Shown one piece after another: positions 1 to 7,946 of a stretch of 64,000 nt of DNA. The translations under genes and the position numbers were made by a program. How positions within the stretch are numbered: the stretch's first letter is position 1; every line of letters starts with the position of its first letter. The notes beneath the pieces are model-generated. The model searched no databases and was not told the DNA's origin. It saw only the letters and a list, made by a program, of their open reading frames with translations. The stretch comes from Nitrosovibrio sp. Nv6 (GTDB taxonomy: Bacteria > Pseudomonadota > Gammaproteobacteria > Burkholderiales > Nitrosomonadaceae), in contig NZ_FODX01000001.1 in assembly GCF_900110495.1 (NCBI RefSeq), positions 1,240,001-1,304,000 on the forward strand, written 5' to 3'.

Positions 1-1
1 C

Positions 2-484
2 GTGGATGTGATCCAGATAGGCACTCGCAGCATGCAGAACTTCGAATTACTGAAGGAAGTGGGCCGCATCAACAAGCCGGTGATACTCAAGCGCGGCATG
101 TCAGCGACGATTTCCGAGTGGCTCATGGCGGCGGAATACATCGCAGCTGGTGGCAACCACAACATCATTTTCTGCGAGCGCGGCATACGCACCTTTGAAA
201 CAGCATATCGCAATGTGCTGGATGTGACCTGTATCCCTGTGCTGAAAAAAGAAACCCATTTGCCAGTTATCGTCGATCCGTCTCATGCTGGAGGCAAGAC
301 CTGGATGGTCCCCGCGCTGGCACGTGCGGCGATCGCGGCGGGCGCGGATGGCCTGCTGGTGGAAATGCACCCAAATCCGTGCGAAGCCTGGTGCGATGCG
401 GACCAGGCGTTGAATCCCCAGGAATTCGAGACCCTCATGGGCTCGCTGAAAGGAATAGCGGAAGTAATTGGACGAAGTCTGTAA
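2..484 (+). CDS. aroF: 3-deoxy-7-phosphoheptulonate (DAHP) synthase, C-terminal part (5' end outside window)
   Basis: First enzyme of the shikimate pathway, condensing phosphoenolpyruvate with erythrose 4-phosphate in the cytosol. The visible 160 residues are the C-terminal half of the KDPS/DAHPS class I fold of the Bacillus-type (AroF/AroG-beta) group. Typical motifs are KRGMSAT near residue 30, FCERGIRTFE near 58, VDPSHAGG near 91 and VEMHPNP near 120; the His and Glu residues in these motifs bind metal and substrate in the family. The GTG at position 2 is only the first possible codon in the window; the true start lies upstream. tyrA follows on the same strand after about 70 bases, as expected for an aromatic amino acid operon. 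Confidence 0.93.
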   Translation: MDVIQIGTRSMQNFELLKEVGRINKPVILKRGMSATISEWLMAAEYIAAGGNHNIIFCERGIRTFETAYRNVLDVTCIPVLKKETHLPVIVDPSHAGGKTWMVPALARAAIAAGADGLLVEMHPNPCEAWCDADQALNPQEFETLMGSLKGIAEVIGRSL

Positions 485-555
485 TCAGTCGCAATCTGAT
501 CGGACATCAATCGCGGGCACTTAACTGTTTCAAGATAGCGAAGGTGGCGAACGTC

Positions 556-1455
556 GTGATCAACAAGCTGGTGATTATCGGTGTCGGCCTGATCGGCGGT
601 TCATTCGGGCTGGCGCTACGCAAGGCAGCTCTGGTGAAGCATATCACCGGCGTGGGACGCAGCCAGGAAAATATGCAGCGAGCGCTAAAGCTGGGGGCGA
701 TAGACGAAATCGCCGCCGACCTTCCCTCAGCGCTGAAAAATGCGGATATCGTATTCCTTGCCATACCGGTCGGGCAAACCGCGGAAATCATGGCGCAGAT
801 ATCTCCATATCTCGAAGCTGACACGATCGTAACTGACGCTGGCAGCACTAAACGCGACGTAATTACGGCGGCGCGTTCTCACTTGGCTGGACACCTGAAA
901 AATTTTGTTCCCGGGCATCCCGTTGCCGGGGCCGAACAAAGCGGGGCAGGAGCCGCCCATGCCAACCTGTTCCGCGGCAAGAAAGTGGTATTGACCCCTC
1001 TGGAAGAAACCTCTACCAAGGCGATAAAACGAATGACAGAATTTTGGGAGGCTTGTGGCGCGCAAGTCTTTCGAATGGACGCTCGCCAGCACGATAAAAT
1101 CCTGGCATCGATCAGCCATCTTCCCCACGTGCTTGCATTCACGCTAATGAATCATGTCTCTGCGGTCCATCCGGAAGATCTGCCGGGCTCAAACGATCCA
1201 CTGCGCTCCAGCGACCCGCTGAATTTTGCCGGTACTGGTTTCCGCGATTTTACCCGCATTGCGGGGAGCTCCCCCGAGATGTGGCGCGACATATGCCTCG
1301 CCAACCGTGAAGCGCTATCCAGCCAAATCGATGCTTACCAACGCGAACTTGCAGACATTCGAGAAATGCTGGCGCGCGGTGATGGAAAAGCGCTTGAAAG
1401 GGCGTTCGCGAACGCACGTGAAGCGCGGCGGCAGTGGCTGAAAAACGTGTCTTGA
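556..1455 (+). CDS. tyrA: Prephenate dehydrogenase
   Basis: NAD(P)-dependent oxidative decarboxylation of prephenate to 4-hydroxyphenylpyruvate in tyrosine synthesis. The Rossmann motif GVGLIGG falls at residues 9-15 when translation starts at GTG 556; GHPVAGAEQSG and SHLPHVLAF are the substrate and catalytic regions of the TyrA family. The open frame extends upstream to 379, but that part overlaps the DAHP synthase gene and has no family similarity. GTG 556 has GAAGG 11 bases upstream and gives 299 residues, the normal family length; GTG 544 is a second possibility. In many betaproteobacteria aroA follows tyrA. Here the next gene is an unrelated one on the other strand, so the cluster is broken at this point. 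Confidence 0.92.
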   Translation: MINKLVIIGVGLIGGSFGLALRKAALVKHITGVGRSQENMQRALKLGAIDEIAADLPSALKNADIVFLAIPVGQTAEIMAQISPYLEADTIVTDAGSTKRDVITAARSHLAGHLKNFVPGHPVAGAEQSGAGAAHANLFRGKKVVLTPLEETSTKAIKRMTEFWEACGAQVFRMDARQHDKILASISHLPHVLAFTLMNHVSAVHPEDLPGSNDPLRSSDPLNFAGTGFRDFTRIAGSSPEMWRDICLANREALSSQIDAYQRELADIREMLARGDGKALERAFANAREARRQWLKNVS

Positions 1456-1541
1456 AGGATTGATCGGAGCAATAGCAGCATGACAATCACTGTCCGCTCC
1501 ATACCTGAGACTCATGCTGAATGAATAGCTGGAATGCGAGC

Positions 1542-1832
1542 CTATGTATCATGAGCGATAGGCTTGTCCCTGAACAAATATTCTTTCATTTCCCTGGAAA
1601 ACACCGGGTCCCTGCGTCGAATCCATTCCAGAACCATGGCGGCGTGCTCTTTCTCCTCATCCCGATTGTGCGCAAGAATTGCCTTGAGTTCCTCATCCTT
1701 GCACGCATCCACACGCTGGTTGTACCAGTCCACCGCCTCCAACTCTTCCATTAGAGAAACGATTGCTCTATGCATATCCCGCGTTTCATCGGACAGCTCC
1801 TCAATGGGTTCATGATAACCAACACTTGACAT
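1542..1832 (-). CDS. Encapsulated ferritin-like protein (EncFtn family)
   Basis: A 96-residue two-helix ferritin-like protein. It is closely similar to EncFtn of Rhodospirillum rubrum as I recall that sequence, including the stretches MEELEAVDWY and AHNRDEEKEHAA. By that alignment the ferroxidase residues E32, E62 and H65 of R. rubrum correspond to E30, E60 and H63 here. In the family such proteins form ring-shaped decamers that oxidise Fe(II) and normally sit inside an encapsulin shell. The start has a strong Shine-Dalgarno (AAGGAG, 5 bases upstream). The protein stops right after the second helix at IAHDT, so the C-terminal peptide that targets EncFtn into the shell is absent. No encapsulin gene lies next to it. 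An alternative name would be rubrerythrin-like ferritin. Confidence 0.85.
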   Translation of the reverse strand: MSSVGYHEPIEELSDETRDMHRAIVSLMEELEAVDWYNQRVDACKDEELKAILAHNRDEEKEHAAMVLEWIRRRDPVFSREMKEYLFRDKPIAHDT

Positions 1833-1880
1833 GCTTTCTCCTTATTCGTTCTGCGTATTCGTAGTGACCCGCAGGCTCCA

Positions 1881-2411
1881 CTATCTTTCGCCCGCGAGTC
1901 CTTCTGTATCGGCGAAAATTCGCTTGGCAATGTTCTCCAGCTCAAATGGACCATCGCGGCCGTAGGTGACGCACTTTTCGTATTCCGCCACCACGAAACA
2001 GATGCTGGTGCTTCCCGCGTCTGTCATGCGTAATGCGGACGTCCCGACAATTCCGTCATCTTTCAGGAAGATCGAATATCGGGTAGTGTACTTCTCGGGT
2101 AGATCGAAAAAACGAATTCTGTAAAGCTCATTCAGGAGGACCAGCAGATCCTTGGTTGCATAGGGGAATTGCACAGGCTGACCATCACTCTCCAGTGAAG
2201 CGCTGCCGGTGCCGGAAAGGCTGACCCGCCGGATGGGGAAGGCGGAATTGCCGGGGTAGCGTGTCAGACGGAGCGTGACCTCATCAATGCGATAGGCGAG
2301 CGGCGGGCCGTTTGGCCCCAAAGTACGGTCCGCAGCCATCGATACTGCCTCCGTAAAACATAGCATGAAAATTACGAGGCCGCTACTTAGAAAAGAGCTG
2401 TGTGCTTGCAT
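1881..2411 (-). CDS. Exported protein of unknown function
   Basis: I do not recognise a named family. The 176-residue product starts with a clear signal peptide (hydrophobic core at residues 8-22, probable cleavage after the Ala-rich stretch near 27), so it is probably periplasmic. The mature part is predicted mixed alpha/beta, with a central LLVLLNELYRIRFFDLPEKY stretch and two cysteines near residues 137 and 146 that could form a disulphide. The general arrangement (beta strands, then a helix naming the 'rate of descent to FFDLP') resembles small DUF6438-like periplasmic proteins, but this is only a resemblance. It lies about 50 bases upstream of the encapsulated-ferritin gene on the same strand and could be co-transcribed with it. 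Confidence 0.7.
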   Translation of the reverse strand: MQAHSSFLSSGLVIFMLCFTEAVSMAADRTLGPNGPPLAYRIDEVTLRLTRYPGNSAFPIRRVSLSGTGSASLESDGQPVQFPYATKDLLVLLNELYRIRFFDLPEKYTTRYSIFLKDDGIVGTSALRMTDAGSTSICFVVAEYEKCVTYGRDGPFELENIAKRIFADTEGLAGER

Positions 2412-2486
2412 TGCCCGATACGCCTGATACGCCGGATCATGAAACCGGACGCCCTTTGGATGCCAATAAGCAAGAGGGTTATAACG

Positions 2487-3509
2487 TCAGACCCGGCGAC
2501 GCTGCGAAAACCAGCTGAGCAAGCCCAGGCCCGCCAGCATCATCGCATAAATCTCAGGCTCCGGCACGACGGCCGCATAGCCGAGATCTTGGAGGATGCC
2601 AACTTCGATCGCACTATAGTCGCGAGCGTAAGGGCCTGTATCCGATGCCGCAAGCATCATCATTCCAGCTAAAGACAGGTTCTCATCGTCGAGGTGGGAG
2701 ACACTGCTGCCCTCCTCCCATATCTCGGGCGTATACAAACCAACCGGGTTGCCGCCGTTAGCGGCCACTGCATTGCTGCCGCTGAAGAACAGACCTTCAG
2801 CCGGACTGGCGCCGCCTACGCTACCCCCGTCCCAAACCGCCTGATTCAGCGCAAAGTTTGCCGGATTGATAATGCTGACGCCGCTCTTGTCAACAATAAG
2901 GCGATCAAAAGCGTTCCAGCTTCCTGCGGCTCGCGTTCCGAAAAAAGGGTCGCCTGATTGCTCAACAAATGAAGCGAAACCAAGCGTATGCGTGAATTCG
3001 TGAAACATTGTGGAGTAGAAGTCGTATCTGGTATTCGAGGTCGGCGCATTGAAGTTCAATTCCCACGCGTTTCCGAAGTTGACATCCAGCGAACCATCGA
3101 CATCGTTTCCGTTCAGGTCTACACCGGTTTGCAGTTTCGTGCGCACAACCTCGCCAAGGTTGAATCCGGCCACTCCCGGATCGACAAGTTGGCTACCCGC
3201 CGCTGCCAGTGTTGTATCGTGGGGATCGTCGGTGGCGCTGGCCTCCAACACAATCGTGCCCGAATTGCTGAAGTGGCGGCCGAACATGCTGGAGAATGTG
3301 CTGGCCGCAGTGTTCAGGGCAGCTTGACGGCTTGTGCCGTCCGCCGGATCAAGAAATCCGGTACCTGGTTGATCAATATATTGGAACTGGAAAGTAACCG
3401 CCGCCTGGGCAGCAAGCCCGAACGACAGGCAACCTGCCAGCAGTATCCCCTTTATCATTCCCTTCGCGCACGCGGACCGCTCGGTCCCTTTCTGTTCCTT
3501 GTTCTTCAT
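2487..3509 (-). CDS. PEP-CTERM-anchored zinc metalloprotease-like protein
   Basis: A 340-residue exported protein with a signal peptide (hydrophobic core about residues 19-36, ending AAQA-A). A metzincin-like zinc site HEFTHTLGF lies at residues 170-178. The C-terminus has the features of a PEP-CTERM sorting signal: VPEPE, a 15-residue hydrophobic helix and a final QRRRV. Such tails are cut by exosortase, and the proteins are displayed at or released from the surface together with exopolysaccharide. The domain between the two ends matches the reprolysin-like family often seen with PEP-CTERM. Translation starts at ATG 3509 behind GAGG; an internal ATG at residue 18 would still leave a signal peptide. 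No exosortase or exopolysaccharide gene is visible nearby. Confidence 0.88.
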   Translation of the reverse strand: MKNKEQKGTERSACAKGMIKGILLAGCLSFGLAAQAAVTFQFQYIDQPGTGFLDPADGTSRQAALNTAASTFSSMFGRHFSNSGTIVLEASATDDPHDTTLAAAGSQLVDPGVAGFNLGEVVRTKLQTGVDLNGNDVDGSLDVNFGNAWELNFNAPTSNTRYDFYSTMFHEFTHTLGFASFVEQSGDPFFGTRAAGSWNAFDRLIVDKSGVSIINPANFALNQAVWDGGSVGGASPAEGLFFSGSNAVAANGGNPVGLYTPEIWEEGSSVSHLDDENLSLAGMMMLAASDTGPYARDYSAIEVGILQDLGYAAVVPEPEIYAMMLAGLGLLSWFSQRRRV

Positions 3510-3804
3510 ATGAAAGCCTCACTATGGATAATTGGTTAGCGGATTCTATACCTCAGCAACAGAACAGCACAATTCAACCCCTGAAGAAGCCCGAGGTTGC
3601 GCAAAAGAAACGACAGGAAACGCTGACCAACATTAACGAATAACAAAACCCGGGTATGTTACACCGAAAAAGGCTGCATTTATGCGTTCTGATTTTACGT
3701 GACGCTGGGATATACAAAGGACTCAACTGGGCGATGAGGCAAATAATCCGGTGCCTTATGCAGAAAGATATTTGCAAACAGAGCCACAGAACTGGAGATT
3801 GATT

Positions 3805-5151
3805 TTATCGCCTCTTTATCCGGACTGGAATTCCACCTTTGGGTCGCAGGGTTACCGCCATTTCGATCTCGACTTCATCAGTATTAAGCAACTGTAAATC
3901 ATAATGCTGAACTATCATGCTTATCAATAGCAGGCTTTCCAGTAATGCAAAATGACTACCGATACAAATGCGCTCGCCTGTCCCGAATGGCATAAACGAA
4001 AACCTGCGATTTTGGGGTATTAAAAACCGTTCAGGGTCGAACTGCTCCGGTTGCGGCCAAAAGTCAGGATGATGATGAAGATTGAAAATGCTGAATATCG
4101 CAAGCCTGCCAGCCTTTAAAAAATAACCATCGACCTCGGTATCTTTATTGACTCTACGCAGGATAAAGGCAGCAGGTGGACGAAAGCGCATCGATTCATT
4201 TAGTACCGCTCTCGTATAAACAAGCTGCTGCAAATCTTCGGCGTCCGGTATTTTTCCTTGCAGCAGGCCGTCAAGTTCCTGACGCAGCTTGGCGAGTACA
4301 TCCGGATGCCGGGCCAGTAAATATAAAGTCCAGCTCAATAAATTTGCGGTGGTTTCATGGCCTGCACCAAAAATGGTAATGACTTCATCACGAATCTGTT
4401 TGTCAGTCATCTTTTCACCGCTGTTGTCATCGCTTGCTTTTAACAACTTATCCAATAAGTCGTTATGTGCACATGATGTGGTGCGGCGTTGATCGATGAT
4501 TCCGTAAATGACACCATCGATTATTCCCAGCGCCTGCTTGAATTTTTGATTGGCTGGAGTGGGTACATACAACGGGAGCGTCAAAGGATTCACGATGGTT
4601 TTAGAGGCATACCTGAGCAAGGTATCCAGAGATGGAGATATTTGTTCTATTTTGTCGAGGACACTGGTGCTGAACATGGTCTGGGTGATCACCTCCAGCG
4701 TCAACTGCATCATTTCCCGGGATAGGTTAATCTCCGCACCTTCACCTAATTTCCGCCACCTATCCAGCATATTGCTGCCAGCGGTGGCGATTTGCGGCAA
4801 CAGTGCAGTTATATTGCTTCTCTGAAAAACCGGCTGCATCAACTGCCGTTGCCTTTGCCATAAATCACCCTGGCTTGTTACTAATCCCTGACCCAACACC
4901 AATGCCAGGCCGGTCGGTTTTCCAGCATCGTGGATTTTTACAAAAACATCACCTTGCTTGATAAGGGCTTGTTCAAACAGTTTCGGATGACCGAATAGAT
5001 AAAACTGGCGGCTAGCCAGTCTGAAGCTGACCAGGCCGCCGTAATCTCGCTGCCAGTCGCAAAGGGCTTGAAACGGATTCGCGCTCATCGGGCCTAAATT
5101 GCCCAGCAGAAAATTGCCTTTGACCTGTGGAATTGCTTTGTTAGGCGTCAT
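3805..5151 (-). CDS. Cytochrome P450
   Basis: Heme-thiolate monooxygenase of 448 residues. Landmarks are the I-helix motif FGAGHETT (oxygen activation), the ExxR motif NESMR of the K-helix, and the heme loop FMPFGTGERICIG with the ligand cysteine at about residue 396. There is no N-terminal membrane anchor, so it should be soluble, as for bacterial class I enzymes. No ferredoxin or ferredoxin reductase gene lies next to it, so the redox partner and substrate are unknown. The frame is open to a TTG at 5175, but that segment lies in decayed insertion-sequence DNA. ATG 5151 gives the normal P450 N-terminus, although its ribosome binding site is weak. Confidence 0.92.
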   Translation of the reverse strand: MTPNKAIPQVKGNFLLGNLGPMSANPFQALCDWQRDYGGLVSFRLASRQFYLFGHPKLFEQALIKQGDVFVKIHDAGKPTGLALVLGQGLVTSQGDLWQRQRQLMQPVFQRSNITALLPQIATAGSNMLDRWRKLGEGAEINLSREMMQLTLEVITQTMFSTSVLDKIEQISPSLDTLLRYASKTIVNPLTLPLYVPTPANQKFKQALGIIDGVIYGIIDQRRTTSCAHNDLLDKLLKASDDNSGEKMTDKQIRDEVITIFGAGHETTANLLSWTLYLLARHPDVLAKLRQELDGLLQGKIPDAEDLQQLVYTRAVLNESMRFRPPAAFILRRVNKDTEVDGYFLKAGRLAIFSIFNLHHHPDFWPQPEQFDPERFLIPQNRRFSFMPFGTGERICIGSHFALLESLLLISMIVQHYDLQLLNTDEVEIEMAVTLRPKGGIPVRIKRR

Positions 5152-5156
5152 CGTCA

Positions 5157-5425
5157 ATGCAGTTAGAAGTTTCAATGACGGCTTTCATTCTCGCTGCGCT
5201 CATCTTTCGGCTTGCGCTCGGGACCACGAAAGGCTTGTTCTTTGCCAACTTTGCCAAGTTGCCCTGCCACTTATATAAACTGGTTGTGGGCGATCCCCAG
5301 TTCCAATACAAGCTCAGCGGCAGCTTCTGTCCAAGCTCCAAAAGCCTGATCGCTTTCAGTTTGAACTCCTTGCTGAATCGCTCTCGCTTGCGCTCAGGAT
5401 TCTGCTTGCCATTGCTCTTCTCTAT
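5157..5425 (-). pseudogene. Decayed IS3-type transposase OrfA remnant
   Basis: Read on the minus strand, this stretch encodes pieces of an IS3-family OrfA in several frames. The first is EKSNGKQNPERKRERFSKEF followed by KLKAIRLLELGQK, then AAELVLELGIAHNQF one frame away, then QAFRGPERKPKDERSE in another. The original start appears to be an ATG changed to ATA at 5425, because GGAGG sits six bases upstream of it. At least two frameshifts separate the pieces, and orfB is missing entirely. The outer part up to about 5462 (GGACACATTAG and following bases) may be the old terminal inverted repeat. The remnant runs up to the P450 start, so a deletion probably joined them. Confidence 0.7.
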
Positions 5426-5529
5426 TTGACACCTCCGTCACATTGTCTAACTTCTAATGTGTCCGGGGAAAGCCGGGCTAGCTCAGTCTAACCCCCTTTT
5501 TTCCTGCCGCTCCCTCATCCAAGAGTCCC

Positions 5530-6474
5530 TCATGAATGTGTTGAAATCATTGCAAAACCACCCCAATTCAACAATGAGGTGACATAGTTTCTGATTGGGC
5601 CGGCGGGGATAATCTCGTCAAGCCTCTTCTGAGTCAGAATTGGCCCAAACCCAGAAAGCAACATATCTATATTTGTGCGGTTAATGTGTCCGATCACAGC
5701 ATCGGCCAGCAACATAGCTTCAGGCGTCTGGAACTGATTCAAGTCTTCGCTAAATTTCTCGCCCCATTGGCTGTGGGTTAAAGCATTTTCCACCTCAAGC
5801 AATGGCCTCACTTGCCAATTGAACGCCTTTGTTACTGTCATTTCCTTCGAGAAACGATCGTATATTTGATCAAGATTTTCAACGCCAATATGTCCATCAA
5901 TATAAACGTACCTTCTAATTGGGTCTTTCTCGTCTTTTGGATTACAGTTTAAGTAATTTATATCCCCGCACTCTATTCCGTGGAAGCCCCTGCCGCCGGA
6001 AATGGTCACCCTATTGATTTCGGATATCAGCCCGTCTTTATTGCGAAACTCTACGTGCCCAAATGTATCCATGGAAAATACAAAATCAAATGAATCATCG
6101 GGAAAAGGGAGTCCCTGGATGAAGTCGCATTGAATGGCCTTATCATAGCCATTTTCTAAACTTTCTTCGGTGCAAGCTTTGCTCATATCAACGCCAGTGA
6201 GACGGCAGTTTGGAAACACACTTTTAATGTAAGCACCAAATCGCCCCGAGCCGCAGCCAATGTCGAGTACAGAAAATCCAGGAGTCTGGCTGTGTAGAAC
6301 TCCGGCAATTTCCTCAGCAAGAAATTCAAACTTTTGAAAACCTATTGCCCGCCTGCAGATAGGTCGAAGTGCCATGGGTTCAAATTTTCCACCGCCACTT
6401 GAAAAGCGGGTCGAATAAAAGGAAACCGGATCGATCTCAAAAAGATCGTAAGTAATATCAATTAGAGTTTTCAT
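5530..6474 (-). CDS. SAM-dependent methyltransferase (class I), substrate unknown
   Basis: A 314-residue protein with the class I methyltransferase core. Motif I is VLDIGCGSGRFG at about residues 69-80, the acidic motif II is LTGVDMS, and DSFDFVFSMDTFGHV is the motif IV region. The C-terminal 100 residues are outside the core and probably recognise the substrate. The gene is more AT-rich than its neighbours, which may mean it was acquired. It stands alone between the IS remnant and the edge of the tRNA-Ser element. No pathway can be inferred from context. Confidence 0.82.
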   Translation of the reverse strand: MKTLIDITYDLFEIDPVSFYSTRFSSGGGKFEPMALRPICRRAIGFQKFEFLAEEIAGVLHSQTPGFSVLDIGCGSGRFGAYIKSVFPNCRLTGVDMSKACTEESLENGYDKAIQCDFIQGLPFPDDSFDFVFSMDTFGHVEFRNKDGLISEINRVTISGGRGFHGIECGDINYLNCNPKDEKDPIRRYVYIDGHIGVENLDQIYDRFSKEMTVTKAFNWQVRPLLEVENALTHSQWGEKFSEDLNQFQTPEAMLLADAVIGHINRTNIDMLLSGFGPILTQKRLDEIIPAGPIRNYVTSLLNWGGFAMISTHS

Positions 6475-6908
6475 GTATTAAAACGCGCCTAGCTAATGAT
6501 TTCTGAATATTAAAAATGCGCAAAATTGCAATAGCCTCTATGGAAAACCAGCTGAAGATTTTTCAAAATCGGTGGGCACAGTAAGCAAGCTGCCTTAAAT
6601 ATCAAAACGCTGTCTGCTAGTTGCCATTGGATGAAATGGCAACTTAAACACGTAGTTCCGCGACTTGAGTGCTCCGGATTCTCGGCCTCGACACCGCGAT
6701 GGCAGGGCTGCAACGCTGGCCGCAGCTGGCGTTGCGCTATGAGTTACGCCAGCGGGAATGCCGGCAGGCCTTTTCCGGAATTGTCAAACATGTGTTAAAG
6801 GGGCCGTTTTGTTCCTGGCGCAGGATGCCACTGAATTCCCTTGAATGTGGTCAGCTAGAGTGTTTTTAGTGATTTGCATAACGCTTGAACCGCACTGGGC
6901 TGCTCTAT
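6475..6908. other. Intergenic region with no convincing gene
   Basis: Between the methyltransferase start and the left attachment site. A short plus-strand frame at 6669-6869 has no clear ribosome binding site and no family I recognise. I see no RNA gene or strong terminator. Confidence 0.5.
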
Positions 6909-6927
6909 TGGCGGGGCGGTGACATTC
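6909..6927 (-). other. Probable left attachment site (degenerate attL)
   Basis: TGGCGGGGCGGTGACATTC matches TGGCGGAGGCGGTGAGATTC at the tRNA-Ser 3' end, including the encoded CCA, with one deleted base and one substitution over the core. The arm-type repeats begin about 57 bases to the right, mirroring the right end. Confidence 0.6.
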
Positions 6928-6983
6928 ATATTATTCCATGAAAGCCGCGTCATACCTAAGTTTCTTGATTGACATATATTATA

Positions 6984-7004
6984 GTTACCACGTTTGTTAC
7001 CACG
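6984..7004. promoter_or_regulatory. Left arm-type integrase sites
   Basis: Two copies of GTTACCACG, at 6984-6992 and 6996-7004, 12 bases apart. The 13-mer GTTTGTTACCACG is shared with the right-end array at 18916-18927. Binding by the integrase is inferred. Confidence 0.55.
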
Positions 7005-7215
7005 AATAGAACTTCGATACCCCTTGTTGCAGCCAGGCAAGGCTGGCCTTAATAAGAGCCGACCTGGCATCATTCATTGCCATCAGGCAGGCTTCACGCT
7101 GGAGAAAGGTAGCAGGAATTTTTCTTGCCGTTGAGGCAGTATAGTAGCAGGAAAAATTTCCCGCTACTTCTCCAAGTACAGCAGGCGCGTTTTTCAAGAA
7201 ATCCGAGTGTGCCAA
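6997..7215 (-). CDS. Hypothetical small protein
   Basis: A frame of up to 72 residues beginning with TTG. It has a reasonable amino acid make-up and an amphipathic C-terminal half (ARSALIKASLAWLQQGVSKF), but no family I recognise and no clear Shine-Dalgarno. The open frame continues upstream of the TTG for about a dozen codons without an ATG, so this may be the end of a truncated gene. Its stop codon lies within an arm-type repeat. It is downstream of the ribbon-helix-helix gene on the same strand. Confidence 0.3.
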   Translation of the reverse strand: MAHSDFLKNAPAVLGEVAGNFSCYYTASTARKIPATFLQREACLMAMNDARSALIKASLAWLQQGVSKFYSW

Positions 7216-7274
7216 TACAACCTCTCCGGATTGTGCTGACTGTTGATGAATTCAACCAGTTCAAGTTGGTCAAT

Positions 7275-7520
7275 TTACTCGTCGCGCCCCTCTTTCTGCA
7301 AAATTTCTTCTAAAAGCCGGATATCGATTTCATCCATTCGCAACAAGCCGGGGCCTTCGTGGCGAGGGCATTCCGATTCGTGGTGGTCCAGGTATTCTGT
7401 AAGCGCCAGGCCTGCCAGCTCATTGAGTGATAAGCGGTTACGCTTCAGGTATACGTCCGTACGGGCCCTGATGTGCTTCGGTAGCCTGATGGTGGTCGTC
7501 TGAGTTTTTTTGGCTGCCAT
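7275..7520 (-). CDS. Ribbon-helix-helix (Arc/CopG-like) DNA-binding protein
   Basis: An 81-residue protein whose first 50 residues fit the ribbon-helix-helix pattern: a basic strand TQTTTIRLPKHI followed by two helices. This fold binds DNA as a dimer in Arc, CopG and many antitoxins. The C-terminal 30 residues are acidic and contain paired histidines (LDHHESECPRHEG). A toxin gene directly downstream is not evident, so it could be a free regulator of the element or the surviving half of a toxin-antitoxin pair. ATG 7520 is chosen because the RHH strand begins right after it; the ribosome binding site is poor. Confidence 0.6.
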   Translation of the reverse strand: MAAKKTQTTTIRLPKHIRARTDVYLKRNRLSLNELAGLALTEYLDHHESECPRHEGPGLLRMDEIDIRLLEEILQKEGRDE

Positions 7521-7671
7521 AGTTTATTGTAACAATTTCTTGTTATGGACTAACCAACGCGGATCCTTCCCTGATCCCGCACAGATATCTGTTACGTTTT
7601 ATAACCGTTTGTTTTACGGCTTGATTTAACGAAGATCAGGCAGTAATCTACACGTAACATCGGAGTGATTG

Positions 7672-7935
7672 ATGGAAAAGAATTGATCAGAACTACATGA
7701 AGAAGTTACAGCCGCCACACCTCGAGCCATATGGCCTATTTACCAGATAGGCAGGACTTCAAAATATTTGCCGAAGCAATATTTCGGGGGCGAACAAGCG
7801 GATTTGATGGGACGCTACGCGCGGCGCCGGAGCGGAGCACAAGAAGCTAAAGACTTGGCGGAGGCCAACATGCTGCACAACCAAAGCAAGCTCCTGTACA
7901 ACGCCCTGAGCGGCGCGGTCAGGACCGTAGGTTAA
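7672..7935 (+). pseudogene. Small phage-like gene with an in-frame stop at codon 5
   Basis: ATG 7672 follows GGAG with six bases between, and the frame then reads MEKN, TGA (7684-7686), then 82 codons to TAA at 7933. The downstream part (SELHEEVTAATPRAIWPIY ... YLPKQYFGGEQADLMGRYARR ... LSGAVRTVG) looks like protein and is directly followed by the ribosome binding site of the next gene. No alternative ATG restores more than the last 40 codons (ATG 7816). This is best read as a gene killed by a nonsense mutation, or one with recoding or a sequence error. I do not recognise the family. Confidence 0.5.
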
Positions 7936-7946
7936 AGGAGAAAACG

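Noticed and set aside
379..555. N-terminal extension of tyrA to position 379
   Set aside because: It overlaps the DAHP synthase coding region and lies upstream of the Rossmann fold; GTG 556 gives the normal length.
6669..6869. A 66-codon plus-strand frame left of the element
   Set aside because: No ribosome binding site and no recognisable family; possible remnant, but nothing supports it.
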